64,000 nt of DNA from Natronosalvus hydrolyticus (GTDB lineage: Archaea; Halobacteriota; Halobacteria; Halobacteriales; Natrialbaceae), in NCBI GenBank assembly GCA_025517525.1, contig JAOPJZ010000002.1:1-64000 (forward strand). Reading direction: 5' to 3'. A program made the translations under genes and the position numbers. The notes beneath the pieces were generated by a model. The model ran no database searches. It saw only the letters and a list, made by a program, of their open reading frames with translations, and was not told the DNA's origin. Below are positions 1 to 8,044 of the stretch, piece by piece; the stretch's first letter is position 1, and each line of letters begins with the position of its first letter.

Positions 1-14
1 CCGGCAGGGCCCAT
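1..14 (+). other. Left attachment core (att), tRNA 3'-end-like
   Basis: Fourteen bases identical to those at 17,562, 17,671 and 17,781. At the two rightmost copies the preceding bases read GGTTCAnAAT, so the whole matches the T-loop, T-stem and acceptor strand of a tRNA. The window starts exactly here, so the tRNA itself cannot be seen. Confidence 0.7.
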
Positions 15-181
15 CCGCAAAAAATCCGAAGTGTGGCCGATAACGGATCGGCTGTTTTTGACGGTTTAACCTGCTCGAAACTAGCGAGCTCTATTGTAGA
101 TCGAGCGGCGTCTGAACCGGAGCCGAACCAGTCACTGGTTGGGGGTCGCCGCTGTCGTGCGAAATTCGTAGCCGAAACGGG

Positions 182-418
182 GTGGTCGACGTGGCGGTAA
201 GTCACGGTGTCCTCGAGGCGAATTCGACGTGTCTTCACTGTGGAGCCCATGTCAGCGAGCAATTCGGTCGGGTGTTCGGTGACGATCGGGACCGAGCCCA
301 TCGCTGCAGCGAGTGCGATTCGTACCGACGACTGTGCCGCGGGAGCGGTGCCGGTGTCGACGTTTCGGTTCCAGATCCAGAGACATCGCCCGGTCGTCAC
401 GGAGGTGACACAGCGTGA
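182..418 (+). CDS. Small zinc-ribbon protein, first gene of the provirus left arm
   Basis: A 78-residue protein with two CxxC knuckles (CLHCG and CSEC), the spacing expected of a single zinc ribbon; the C-terminal third is Pro/Gly/Asp-rich and probably disordered. It starts with GTG, and in-frame GTG codons just downstream are also possible. Its stop overlaps the GTG of the next gene by the four bases GTGA, so translation is probably coupled. A decayed copy of the first half of this gene lies at 17,962, where one cysteine has become arginine. Zinc-ribbon micro-proteins are common in the early arms of haloarchaeal viruses; the target, nucleic acid or protein, is unknown. Confidence 0.65.
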   Translation: MVDVAVSHGVLEANSTCLHCGAHVSEQFGRVFGDDRDRAHRCSECDSYRRLCRGSGAGVDVSVPDPETSPGRHGGDTA

Positions 419-534
419 GTCGCCTCGTCGAAAACAGTGAGTGCGAACGCTGTGGTGATCCCGTCGACGGGCTCCGGCGTCTGTGTCCCGAGTGCGCTCG
501 AGAGGTTCGCCGTGCTCGAGGTGGTCCATTGTGA
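415..534 (+). CDS. 39-residue zinc-ribbon micro-protein
   Basis: A GTG-started frame of 39 residues with a CxxC pair near residue 10 (CERCG) and a second pair near residue 24 (CPEC), followed by a basic tail. It overlaps both neighbours by GTGA tetranucleotides, at 415-418 and 531-534, which is the strongest evidence that it is translated. Four cysteines in so short a chain imply a lone zinc ribbon. The role is unknown; by position it belongs to the same co-translated early operon as the flanking genes. Confidence 0.6.
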   Translation: MSRLVENSECERCGDPVDGLRRLCPECAREVRRARGGPL

Positions 535-1055
535 GCCCTCGAGCGACGGAACTTGAGAGTTCGAAAGCCAGCGGTGACGCCCTCGAGAGTGACCTGATTC
601 AACGGATCGCTTCCCTCGAGTTTGTCGACGATCGAACGGCCACCTGGCACGACGCCCGAACGTCGACGCTCGTGGTGCCGTCGACGAAGCTGCCGTTTTA
701 CGGGATTTGCCTACTCGAAGCCGGAACTCCAGTCGAAATCAAAGGGTGTCAAATCGAGACTGGCAACGGTTCGGGGTCGACTCGCGGGCGATTTTACATC
801 AAATACGGAGCCCATCGCCAGCTGCTCGAGGCGGCCGGAAGCTACCTGCTCGTTGTGTACGTTCCCCGGCCTGGGTTGCCCCAGGTGGCGCGGGCGATCG
901 TGCCCGCGAGCCTGGTCGATGAGTTACTCCGCGGTCGGTGGTACGACGTCGACGGGAACCGATCGGAACAACAGGTCGCTAAACTCGCCTGGAATCACGT
1001 GATCGATCCCGAGACGATCGATCCGGCCCAGCCCATCGAGGGGGTGGTCCGATGA
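531..1055 (+). CDS. Predicted PD-(D/E)xK nuclease-like protein
   Basis: A 174-residue protein; the GTG at 531 is chosen because it overlaps the preceding stop. The core contains WHDA followed, after about 27 residues, by GTPVEIK. A hydrophobic strand (SYLLVVYV) follows. The D...ExK arrangement suggests a Holliday-resolvase or Vsr-like PD-(D/E)xK fold. The protein at 5002-5400 shares WHDA and GTPVEIK with tighter spacing, so the two look like divergent paralogues. The stop overlaps the next start (ATGA at 1052). Role inferred: nuclease in viral replication or recombination; not proven. Confidence 0.55.
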   Translation: MSPRATELESSKASGDALESDLIQRIASLEFVDDRTATWHDARTSTLVVPSTKLPFYGICLLEAGTPVEIKGCQIETGNGSGSTRGRFYIKYGAHRQLLEAAGSYLLVVYVPRPGLPQVARAIVPASLVDELLRGRWYDVDGNRSEQQVAKLAWNHVIDPETIDPAQPIEGVVR

Positions 1056-1315
1056 GTGGAAACGGTCACCGCTTGAGCGTTACCGAACGTTCTGGTTTGA
1101 AATCGACTCGAAAACTGAGGTGGTGGTTGTCCCCTCAGATGGTAGGTGGTTGTGTCCCACGTGGGGTGCCTCTGTCCCTCGGGGACGATTTTACCTCTCT
1201 TTCGAAAACACATAAATCAAAAGATTGCCAACAAGTTCTGCCGGCGTCTACAATAACTGTCCTCCGATCAATAGAGCCAGGTACTGGCCGATCCAACGGC
1301 GGTGATTCTCAGTGA
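1052..1315 (+). CDS. Hypothetical 87-residue viral protein
   Basis: The frame starts with ATG overlapping the previous stop and ends with a stop overlapping the next GTG, which fits an operon gene. The composition is weak, however: the middle is basic and aromatic, and the stretch near 1200-1260 is AT-rich and looks partly like a promoter (ACATAAATC). There is no recognisable domain. It may be a real small protein or a spacer carrying a second promoter for the zinc-ribbon gene downstream. Confidence 0.4.
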   Translation: MSGNGHRLSVTERSGLKSTRKLRWWLSPQMVGGCVPRGVPLSLGDDFTSLSKTHKSKDCQQVLPASTITVLRSIEPGTGRSNGGDSQ

Positions 1316-1581
1316 GCACCGACCTCGAGAGCGAGCCCGCCCAGGAACACAGTGAGGGTCGGATTCCCTTCGACGCGATCTGCACCGGGTGCCAGCAAAT
1401 CGATGTGCGGTGGGCTCGCTTCGAGGAAGTTGGCCTCGAGGCCAGCGTTGACCTGGAGGCGATCGAGCCAGCTGCGTGTACGTCGTTCAAACACGTCTGT
1501 TATGAGTGTGGTAGCGCGACCTGGTGGAACCCGGTTCGCGTACTAACTGGGGTTATCCGGTCGGGCCAGGAGGAAGCCTAA
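1312..1581 (+). CDS. Zinc-ribbon protein of the viral left arm
   Basis: An 89-residue acidic protein with a CTGC pair near residue 26 and a CYEC pair near residue 64, consistent with one zinc ribbon whose loop holds an inserted acidic helix. The GTG start overlaps the previous stop. It ends five bases before the 541-residue gene, so it is probably translated with that candidate replication protein. It is the third zinc-ribbon gene in 1.6 kb. No specific family is recognised. Confidence 0.6.
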   Translation: MSTDLESEPAQEHSEGRIPFDAICTGCQQIDVRWARFEEVGLEASVDLEAIEPAACTSFKHVCYECGSATWWNPVRVLTGVIRSGQEEA

Positions 1582-1585
1582 ACCA

Positions 1586-3211
1586 ATGTCCCAACCCGAA
1601 ACCACCCCGCACGAGAGTCATGGCCGGTGGAAGTGGGACACCTGGGGCCGCGGTCCCTACGACGCGCTTTCGAGCGTGATGCTCGGCCCACCGTTCGAGG
1701 GACATCTCGAATTTACGACCGATATCGACGGCGAGCCCTGGAAAATCACTGTCACCTACTCGAAATCAGGGTTTGCACCCCGATTGAGCGACGGTATCAA
1801 CGCCTCGAGGCTGTACGAGTGGGATATCACCGGTCGTGGACCGGGTGAGTCAAAAGCGTATTACAACATCTCACCCCGGCATCCAGACCTTCGGCACTGG
1901 GAGACGGGCGAACCGGTGAACCTCCCCTGGGAAAGTCAGTTCGGCCAGGTCGAAGGTGTCGATGTCGAGTACGAGCCCTCGAATATCGAGCCCGAACGTG
2001 CCCTCGAATTGCTACCGGAGTTCTACGCCGCTATCTTCGAAAAAGCAGATGAGCACGTGTATCCCGAGTACTTTCGAAAACCCCCACATCCCGAGTATAG
2101 CCGCGAGTGGGCACACGAGCGATACCTCCGTATCCGTCGTGAATGGGCTGAAAAGCTGGCGTCGTCGGGTGTGCTGCAGAAAGTGATTCACCACCTGACC
2201 GATATGGAAGGGGTGATTGCAGAGCTGAAAATCAACAACAAGGAGGTAGTGAACCATCAGAATCGACTGGTTCTCGATCCGGCCTCAGTCGGTGAACTGT
2301 TCCCCGGCCACACCTACGGTCGGAAGTTCGAGATCTACCAGCTGGCAGACCCCGACGCGGTGAGCAAGGATCACCCGTCCTATCACCCGAAGGTCGAAGT
2401 CCTGGTAAACCAGAAGATGAACGATAGCGAGGCATGGGCATGGGCCGACCGCCAGGAAGTCGTCGAGGAGATCGAGGAAACCCTACTCAATTTCTTGAAC
2501 TGGGATGATATTCCGCTGGCACCGGATGGAAGCGGTGTCTACGTTCCAGATGACCATTTCGAGGCCGTCCCTCGAGACGATCCCGTCGAGATCTACCCGG
2601 ACCCGACCCCGCGCCTCGAGGCCAACAGTGACCACATCCTAATGACGACGCTTCGAGACATCGGGGAGACACCTCGAGACGTGGCTGAAAAGGTCGCGAC
2701 GGACGGCGGTGTGAGTGTCGAAGCGGTCGCCGAGCAGCTGGGGAAACATCCGTCGACGATCTACCGAGCGATTCAGGAATTAGGTGAGCTATTGGACCTC
2801 GAGAACGGCCAGGTGTCCTACCGAGCGCGGAAGTATCGCGAGGAAATCCGCGCCCTGGTGGAAAGCGCCGAGTACGGCATCGAGAGCTACGCCGACCGGA
2901 TTCAGCACCTGATGGGGCTGGCCGATCACATCGAAGAGTGTTCACCGTTCCAGCAGTGGCTGGCCGAGCACGGCGCCGAACTCGAGTTCGACCAGGAGGG
3001 AGAACCGAAGCGGTTGCGTATCGATACGATCCTGTCGACGCTCAAAGCCTCGAGTTTCGAGAGCGCCCAGGCACTCGCCAGCGAGGCGATCGACAAGTGG
3101 CGTCACTCAGGAAACGATCCGGTTCGGTTCTCGAAACTGCCGATGTTATGGAAAAGCCCGGAAGGAAACACGAAAAGTAGACCGGTCGGTCGACTCGCGC
3201 CCGACTGGTAG
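1586..3211 (+). CDS. Large viral protein with C-terminal HTH; candidate replication protein (DUF7845-like)
   Basis: A 541-residue protein and the largest left-arm gene. The N-terminal 330 residues are a mixed alpha/beta, Trp- and acid-rich region with no nucleotide-binding motif that I can see. Residues about 350-410 look like a winged helix (VEAVAEQLGKHPSTIYRAIQ), followed by a helical tail. From memory, proteins of this layout are annotated DUF7845 and travel with haloarchaeal proviruses. Betapleolipoviruses lack the rolling-circle Rep and polymerase of their relatives, so this conserved protein is a reasonable replication or partition candidate; that is inference. A fragment of a homologue survives at 25,016. 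Confidence 0.65.
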   Translation: MSQPETTPHESHGRWKWDTWGRGPYDALSSVMLGPPFEGHLEFTTDIDGEPWKITVTYSKSGFAPRLSDGINASRLYEWDITGRGPGESKAYYNISPRHPDLRHWETGEPVNLPWESQFGQVEGVDVEYEPSNIEPERALELLPEFYAAIFEKADEHVYPEYFRKPPHPEYSREWAHERYLRIRREWAEKLASSGVLQKVIHHLTDMEGVIAELKINNKEVVNHQNRLVLDPASVGELFPGHTYGRKFEIYQLADPDAVSKDHPSYHPKVEVLVNQKMNDSEAWAWADRQEVVEEIEETLLNFLNWDDIPLAPDGSGVYVPDDHFEAVPRDDPVEIYPDPTPRLEANSDHILMTTLRDIGETPRDVAEKVATDGGVSVEAVAEQLGKHPSTIYRAIQELGELLDLENGQVSYRARKYREEIRALVESAEYGIESYADRIQHLMGLADHIEECSPFQQWLAEHGAELEFDQEGEPKRLRIDTILSTLKASSFESAQALASEAIDKWRHSGNDPVRFSKLPMLWKSPEGNTKSRPVGRLAPDW

Positions 3212-3547
3212 CGCCGTCCTGGTGAGTGGCAACACTCTCTCGAACCCTCTTTTCAGCAACTCAGATTGTCCTCGAGCCCTGACTGTGCAACTTCGGTTGT
3301 AGTTCTCGCCTCGAGGTCGGGGTCGCCGCGCCGATCGCGCCGCAACCCCGGCGGGGTCGTTTCGCACTTCGTGCGAAAACCCCCTTGGGGCGTGTCCCCA
3401 AGGGGACAGAGCCAAAAAATTACAACACCCCCGCCCCGCTTCCGCACGCAGATCTCGAGTTGAAGCACACGAAACAGTGGTCACTAACCCAGTCGGTCAA
3501 TCAATATTCGTTCTTGATCCCGGTCGAGGTTTTATCACCCCACCATC
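3212..3547. terminator. Intergenic with two strong hairpins
   Basis: About 336 bases without a gene. Arms TTTCGCAC (3360-3367) and GTGCGAAA (3371-3378) form an 8-bp stem with a 3-base loop. Immediately after, CCCCTTGGGG (3381-3390) pairs perfectly with 3396-3405 across a 5-base loop, and an A-run follows at 3414. Together they could terminate the left-arm operon or be an origin-like structure. A TTTTAT element at about 3530 may serve the AT-rich gene that follows. Confidence 0.5.
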
Positions 3548-4525
3548 ATGTCGCTAAAAAGTTTTCTAGAAAACAATTTAGGATATTCAGTTACTCCACA
3601 CAATATGGTAAATCAATCTGAGAAGGTTGAACAAGAACTACTCAATGGACTCCGGAATCGACTTCGATCACGCTGGAAGGAATATCGGAAGCAGTCATAT
3701 AATCCAAATACAAAAGGAGGTGCATATGAGCAAGCCCTTGCTAAATTTTTGCGAGATTACGTTGGAGGGTCATATGATATAAGGACTCGTACGGCAGTCA
3801 TTGATGATGATTTGAAGGCTTTAGAGTTGTTTTCTCCCGCTCAGAACGAGATAGATGTAGTTGCTAGTTTCCCACAGTCGAAACCTCAAGTGGTATTTGA
3901 GTCAGAAGGAATGACATGGGCCCCCTATAATGGAGTAGCATTTATTTGTGAAGTCAAAAGCACGCTTACTACAACCGCACTACGAGAGGATTTAGAGAAA
4001 ACTGGAAAGTTATCGGAAATTGAACGTGAAGGTGGTCTTGGAGTGTCTATTGGAGGTGAAACGACTGTTGACTACCAGCTCAAGTGTCTGGTCTACGATG
4101 ACTATGATTCAGTAGATATGAACACAGTTTATGAAATATTAGATGACAACAGTAATGCTTGGGATTTGGTACTACTTGTAGAAAATGATCAATTAATTGC
4201 ACATCCGGACTTACCCTTTACTGAGACGGTAAGTAACCCACTCTATTATAAAAATAAAACTGATTCTGGAATTGTTCATACTCCGAATGGATTGATTTGG
4301 TTTCTATCTTACCTTAGTGTCTCGATCGATTATCCGCCAACTATCACCACTGTCAATCCAATCCTCCAGATGATTCATCGAGAATCAATTCGCACTAATT
4401 TCTTACCCGATGGGGTTAGTTTAGAGCGTCTGGAAGAACTAGCCGAGAATCTAAGTGAAGGAGAGTCTATTCCTATTGAAGAGGTTGAAAAAACACTTGG
4501 GACAAATGAAGAACAGGACGAATAA
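3548..4525 (+). CDS. DUF6602-like predicted nuclease, AT-rich cargo gene
   Basis: A 325-residue protein. The signature resembles DUF6602: GGAYEQALAKFLRDYV near residue 57, NEIDVV near residue 100, and CEVKS near residue 135. The E...D...ExK set fits a PD-(D/E)xK nuclease core. The C-terminal third is helical and acidic. The gene is much richer in A+T than its neighbours and uses codons such as TTA, AGA and AAT that are rare in this genome, so it is a recent import into the virus. It is followed by a membrane protein gene of similar composition. The ATG at 3605 is an alternative start. A defence or superinfection-exclusion role is inferred from the fold and cargo position. Confidence 0.6.
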   Translation: MSLKSFLENNLGYSVTPHNMVNQSEKVEQELLNGLRNRLRSRWKEYRKQSYNPNTKGGAYEQALAKFLRDYVGGSYDIRTRTAVIDDDLKALELFSPAQNEIDVVASFPQSKPQVVFESEGMTWAPYNGVAFICEVKSTLTTTALREDLEKTGKLSEIEREGGLGVSIGGETTVDYQLKCLVYDDYDSVDMNTVYEILDDNSNAWDLVLLVENDQLIAHPDLPFTETVSNPLYYKNKTDSGIVHTPNGLIWFLSYLSVSIDYPPTITTVNPILQMIHRESIRTNFLPDGVSLERLEELAENLSEGESIPIEEVEKTLGTNEEQDE

Positions 4526-4614
4526 CGTTATAATCAACTGGAAACAGTAGGCGGTAATCAATATAGATTCATGAACGAAATTATCATGTAACTGGAATTG
4601 GTCTATTGTGGAAA

Positions 4615-4989
4615 ATGGCAACAGTGTCCACTGCTGCATTGAGCGCACTACAGGTTATCGCCCTGCTTTTACCGGTAGTTGTTTTGACAATGCGATTCCT
4701 TGTTCCCCAATTAGAACCGACTGAAGACGATTCATATCGTAGACGAAGCAAGCTGGAATGGTTGCAGAAATGGACAGTTTATAGTTCCCTTGGAGCTATA
4801 ATTCTACTATCATTATCTGCTATCCTAATGGTGTGGACTCTGCTTATGGGGTACACCATGCCTGCAGGGTTGACTCTTGGTTTCGTTTTTATCCTCGTAG
4901 CTCTCTTACTATTTGCTGCGCCAGTTATGTACACAGTCTATGACCAGCACAAAATGGGTTCTATCCCGCCCCTTTCCCCACCACGATAA
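4615..4989 (+). CDS. Small multi-pass membrane protein beside the DUF6602-like gene
   Basis: A 124-residue protein with three hydrophobic stretches: about residues 4-28, 56-80 and 84-108. A basic/acidic cytoplasmic-looking loop lies between the first two and a Pro-rich tail at the end. The ATG at 4615 is preferred over an upstream TTG. Base composition matches the AT-rich gene before it (gap 89 bases), so the two probably arrived together and may act as nuclease plus membrane partner. There is no recognised family. Confidence 0.5.
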   Translation: MATVSTAALSALQVIALLLPVVVLTMRFLVPQLEPTEDDSYRRRSKLEWLQKWTVYSSLGAIILLSLSAILMVWTLLMGYTMPAGLTLGFVFILVALLLFAAPVMYTVYDQHKMGSIPPLSPPR

Positions 4990-5001
4990 ACGCTAAATGG
5001 C

Positions 5002-5400
5002 TCAGAATATGTTTTGAATCGCAATCTTAGCCTGCTGAGTGTCCCGATGATCACCACCACCGTGCCACCGCAACAACGGCAGATTCGAGGCTTTGCACAT
5101 CCTGTCTTTCACAATCGTCAGCCCCGAGCGTCCATGCGGTCGATACACCACAAAACAGTACCAACCGTTCGCTCGTTTCAGCCGGTCGTGATACGCTTTA
5201 TAGACCTTGAAGTTCCCCGGCTGGCCGTCGCTGTGCTCGAGCATCGTGCTCTTAATCTCGACGGGCGTCCCATTCCCAAACTTCGCATCGTGCCAACTCG
5301 AGCGCTCGAGATCGAACCGTCGTTTTCGAGCCATGCGCTTTTCACAGATCGTGCCGAAGTGGTTCGCTCGCTTCGAGCGATTCACGCACACCACGCGCAT
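5002..5400 (-). CDS. Predicted PD-(D/E)xK (Hjc/Vsr-like) nuclease
   Basis: A 132-residue basic protein; ATG at 5400 is chosen because the upstream extension is not coding-like. Motifs run in the order HFGTICEKR (candidate E), WHDA (D), GTPVEIK (ExK) and a following KVYKAYHDRL helix. This is the order of Holliday-junction resolvases and related archaeal nucleases. It is the last gene of the leftward viral block, after the NTPase. The 531-1055 protein shares WHDA and GTPVEIK. A resolvase in replication or packaging would make sense for a circular genome, but no activity can be read from the sequence. Confidence 0.55.
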   Translation of the reverse strand: MRVVCVNRSKRANHFGTICEKRMARKRRFDLERSSWHDAKFGNGTPVEIKSTMLEHSDGQPGNFKVYKAYHDRLKRANGWYCFVVYRPHGRSGLTIVKDRMCKASNLPLLRWHGGGDHRDTQQAKIAIQNIF

Positions 5401-5551
5401 CGCGCGCCGATATATAGAAACTCCTCCTGGCCTCGAGGCCGTAGCCCATCGGTCGCTTCGCTCCGTCCAGGAGCGAGCGGTGGGCGTGGGCCAGTGGGCC
5501 GCACAGTAAAGGGGAGTGCGTATCCGTATCCAGCCATCCAACCCGGCGGAG

Positions 5552-6730
5552 TCATGCGATAACCTCGTTCACCTTGGATATGGCATCCATGTGTTCGCCG
5601 TCGTCTCTGTACTCGCGCCAGCGTGAACCAACCCAACCGTGACTGTAGGGCACGAATTTAGCGGTTTCACGGTTGGTCAACCCGTCCTCTTTACACCGGA
5701 TCACCGTCCATAGAGCGGTAAGGCGAGCGGCTTCGTCGGCATTCATTTCGTCGGTTTCGTCACCGAAGCGCGACCAGCTCCAGTCGCTGGCCTCTTTCGT
5801 GTTGTACCGGAAGTCTGTCGGCGGGATACCTTCGACCTCGCCCTGAATGTCGGCCAGTTTGGCGTTGCTGATCGAATCCGCGATAATCGCTTTCTTCTGG
5901 CTCACCTTCTTGACGATCGTGCCGACGCGCCAGAGCATCGGATGAATCGAGCGTTCGCCGTGAGCGATGTAGATGAGTGCCCCGCCGTATTTGCGGATCT
6001 TGTACACCAGCGGAGCCATCTTCATCCGGGTTTCGTAGCCCTGTTTTCCCTGGCCGCTCGCGGAACTCGAGAACTCGTCACCGATGAATAGTTTGGGCCG
6101 CTGGCTGTGCTCGAGCGGGTCGCCGTCCTGTTCGACCCATTCCATGAGGGTGCCGTAGTCTGGAATCCAGCCGTCCTGGACGTCCCCATCGTCGTCGACC
6201 CAGCGGTCTTTCTCCTCGAGGGACTGGATATTGGTCCCGAGCAGCGAGTCCGACCGGTTCAGGTCCCGCCAGCGTTGGGCGAGCAGGCAGGCGAAATCGG
6301 TTTTGCCAGCTCCCATCTCACCGAGTACGACGATCACCGGGGCCGGGCCGTCGATCAGGTTGTCTATCGTCCCGATGGCTTTCATTCCCGATACGTCCGC
6401 TCGCTGTGAGGTGTCTCCGACCATGTGTTTTATCGTCGGCATATCGCCGTTCTCGAGGGCTTGCCGGAAGGTTTCAGTCCCTTCGACCATGCGGATATTG
6501 CGGTGTTTCTCGAGGTCTTTGCACTGACCGGGCATCTTGTCGGGCCGATCGGCTCGAAGCGGGTTGTAGTGAACCGAGCGGATAGACATCGCCCTCGAGA
6601 CCTGTTCGTCGCGGATGATACCACCGTGGTCGTGTATCTCGCGGTTGTCCCGGTCGCTGTAGCCTTCCTGGTGTTCGCGCGCCTGTGCGGTCGTGTACAG
6701 TGCCTGCTGGTCTGCCTGTTGGTCACTCAT
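5552..6730 (-). CDS. Pleolipovirus conserved NTPase (VP8/ORF8-like)
   Basis: A 392-residue protein. Walker A is GEMGAGKT at residues 137-144; Walker B is KLFIGDE at about 213-219; a polar IYIAHGE motif follows as a sensor-like strand. A C-terminal winged-helix-like segment contains TNRETAKFVPYSHGW. The N-terminal 120 residues are polar. It is the pleolipovirus NTPase by position downstream of the spike and small membrane genes, possibly acting in genome packaging or virion assembly at the membrane. Its start overlaps the stop of the upstream gene by four bases. No transmembrane segment is seen. Confidence 0.8.
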   Translation of the reverse strand: MSDQQADQQALYTTAQAREHQEGYSDRDNREIHDHGGIIRDEQVSRAMSIRSVHYNPLRADRPDKMPGQCKDLEKHRNIRMVEGTETFRQALENGDMPTIKHMVGDTSQRADVSGMKAIGTIDNLIDGPAPVIVVLGEMGAGKTDFACLLAQRWRDLNRSDSLLGTNIQSLEEKDRWVDDDGDVQDGWIPDYGTLMEWVEQDGDPLEHSQRPKLFIGDEFSSSASGQGKQGYETRMKMAPLVYKIRKYGGALIYIAHGERSIHPMLWRVGTIVKKVSQKKAIIADSISNAKLADIQGEVEGIPPTDFRYNTKEASDWSWSRFGDETDEMNADEAARLTALWTVIRCKEDGLTNRETAKFVPYSHGWVGSRWREYRDDGEHMDAISKVNEVIA

Positions 6731-7062
6731 GGGTATCCTCCTTCAGTAGCCGCCTGGTGAGTTCCTTCGTCGGTCACTTCCTCCGAATCGGCTCGAAGCC
6801 GTCCGTAGCTGTACCACACAGCCACGATCGGGGCGGTGATGGTCACGAGAAAGTAGCTCCGTGGAACGGGAAGGAACAGTGCGCGCTCGGTCGTCTCACC
6901 ACTCGCACCGACTGACTGTTCCTCGGTTGGAACGTTCAACGCCTCCGCTGGAAGCATGAACAGACCGGCCCACAACCCCACGATAAGACCGACTGCGAGC
7001 GCTATTGCAAGAATCGCTCGCTCCCGATCGGAAAGTGTAATCGTCACTTCGACCACCTCCAT
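6727..7062 (-). CDS. Small two-helix membrane protein of the viral structural operon
   Basis: A 111-residue protein with hydrophobic helices at about residues 17-37 and 70-88 and polar acidic ends. It overlaps the NTPase start by 4 bases and the preceding gene by 19, so it sits inside one translationally coupled operon. By position it matches the short membrane proteins found between spike and NTPase in pleolipoviruses. It may anchor the NTPase to the membrane; that is inference. Confidence 0.6.
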   Translation of the reverse strand: MEVVEVTITLSDRERAILAIALAVGLIVGLWAGLFMLPAEALNVPTEEQSVGASGETTERALFLPVPRSYFLVTITAPIVAVWYSYGRLRADSEEVTDEGTHQAATEGGYP

Positions 7063-7250
7063 TCACTCTCGTCTTCGTGGCCGATACACAGCGGCGGGTT
7101 CTCCATTCGTCGCTGTTTCGCCAACGTGGATGCAAAGAGCGCCGCCGTATCGGTTCGGCCTCGAGCGTGAGTCTGTGGCTCGTCGAAAATGAACAGCGTC
7201 GGCGGATCGATCGTCACGTCTCGAACCTGGCCGTCGTGGATGTATCTCAC
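7044..7250 (-). CDS. 68-residue protein resembling an NTPase Walker B/sensor fragment
   Basis: The protein contains TLFIFDEP followed about 30 residues later by PPLCIGHEDE. The 392-residue NTPase shows the same order (KLFIGDEF ... LIYIAHGE) but also has a Walker A that this gene lacks. It overlaps both neighbours, so it is almost certainly translated. It may be a duplicated and shrunken NTPase piece that regulates the full enzyme, or an independent protein with a chance match. Confidence 0.5.
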   Translation of the reverse strand: MRYIHDGQVRDVTIDPPTLFIFDEPQTHARGRTDTAALFASTLAKQRRMENPPLCIGHEDESEWRWSK

Positions 7251-8044
7251 GTATCAACACCTCCGTCAGTCGCTGCCGTTTCCTGTGCGGCCTCGAGCGT
7301 GATCCCCTCGGGGTTGGCCGCGGGGTCGTAGTCGAATTGATAGTCGTCGACATCGCGGATTTCGTCGCTATCCCACTTGTCGGCCTCTTTTCGGGCGGCT
7401 TCGAAGCGGTCTTTCACGCTGGTTTTCGCGCCCATAAGCCCACGCTCGTCGGCCTCAGCGTGGTAGTTGATCGTGTCGTTCTCGATCTCGACGCCCATCT
7501 TCGAGATTCGACCGCGGAGTTTGTTGAGCGCTATCGAGTCCTCGATGAGGTCGTTGTGGATGTCCTCGAGCATGGCTTTCAGCGTCACGAGTTTGCTGTC
7601 GGCCATGTTCGACTGGTAACAGCCGGTGACGATGAGATCGCCCGTATCCTCGAGCCATTCGAATTCCCGGACTTCGAAGGCTTCGCCGTCGTTGACGACG
7701 TACGGTGACGGGCCTTCAACCGTCTTGTTCGCCCACACTTCGGGTTCGACGTAGTACTTCTCGCGGTCGTCCGTGACGCCGTTGATGTGGTGGCAATTTA
7801 CCATATGCCGGTTTCTGAGCTTTCGGGCACCGGTGACGAACAGCGCTGCCAGCGGTGGCCCGAGTAAGAGCAGTGCTGCGAACCAGCCGAACACGATCGG
7901 GGGAACGCCGGGAATACTGGGTCGAATCCAGATTAACGCGGCCCCGAGCGAGACCATTATCCCGAGCGCTATCAGCTGGCTCTCTGCGAGGACGTAGGTC
8001 ACTCGGTCAGCTGTGGAACCGAAGGTGCCGCTCGTGTCGGTCAT
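7247..8044 (-). CDS. Viral membrane protein with large cytoplasmic domain
   Basis: A 265-residue protein with two hydrophobic helices near the N-terminus (about residues 21-40 and 48-70), then a basic stretch and a 190-residue soluble, acidic domain. A predicted helical segment (SKLVTLKAMLEDIHNDLIE...) could form a coiled coil. It overlaps its neighbours by four bases on each side. By position it matches the conserved ORF6/7-like proteins of pleolipoviruses. The positive-inside rule places the soluble domain in the cytoplasm or virion interior. The exact role is unknown. Confidence 0.65.
   Translation of the reverse strand: MTDTSGTFGSTADRVTYVLAESQLIALGIMVSLGAALIWIRPSIPGVPPIVFGWFAALLLLGPPLAALFVTGARKLRNRHMVNCHHINGVTDDREKYYVEPEVWANKTVEGPSPYVVNDGEAFEVREFEWLEDTGDLIVTGCYQSNMADSKLVTLKAMLEDIHNDLIEDSIALNKLRGRISKMGVEIENDTINYHAEADERGLMGAKTSVKDRFEAARKEADKWDSDEIRDVDDYQFDYDPAANPEGITLEAAQETAATDGGVDT

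Noticed and set aside
1..14. A full tRNA gene at the left end
   Set aside because: Only the 3' acceptor/T-stem-like bases are inside the window, and no D-arm or anticodon arm can be seen, so no tRNA is annotated.
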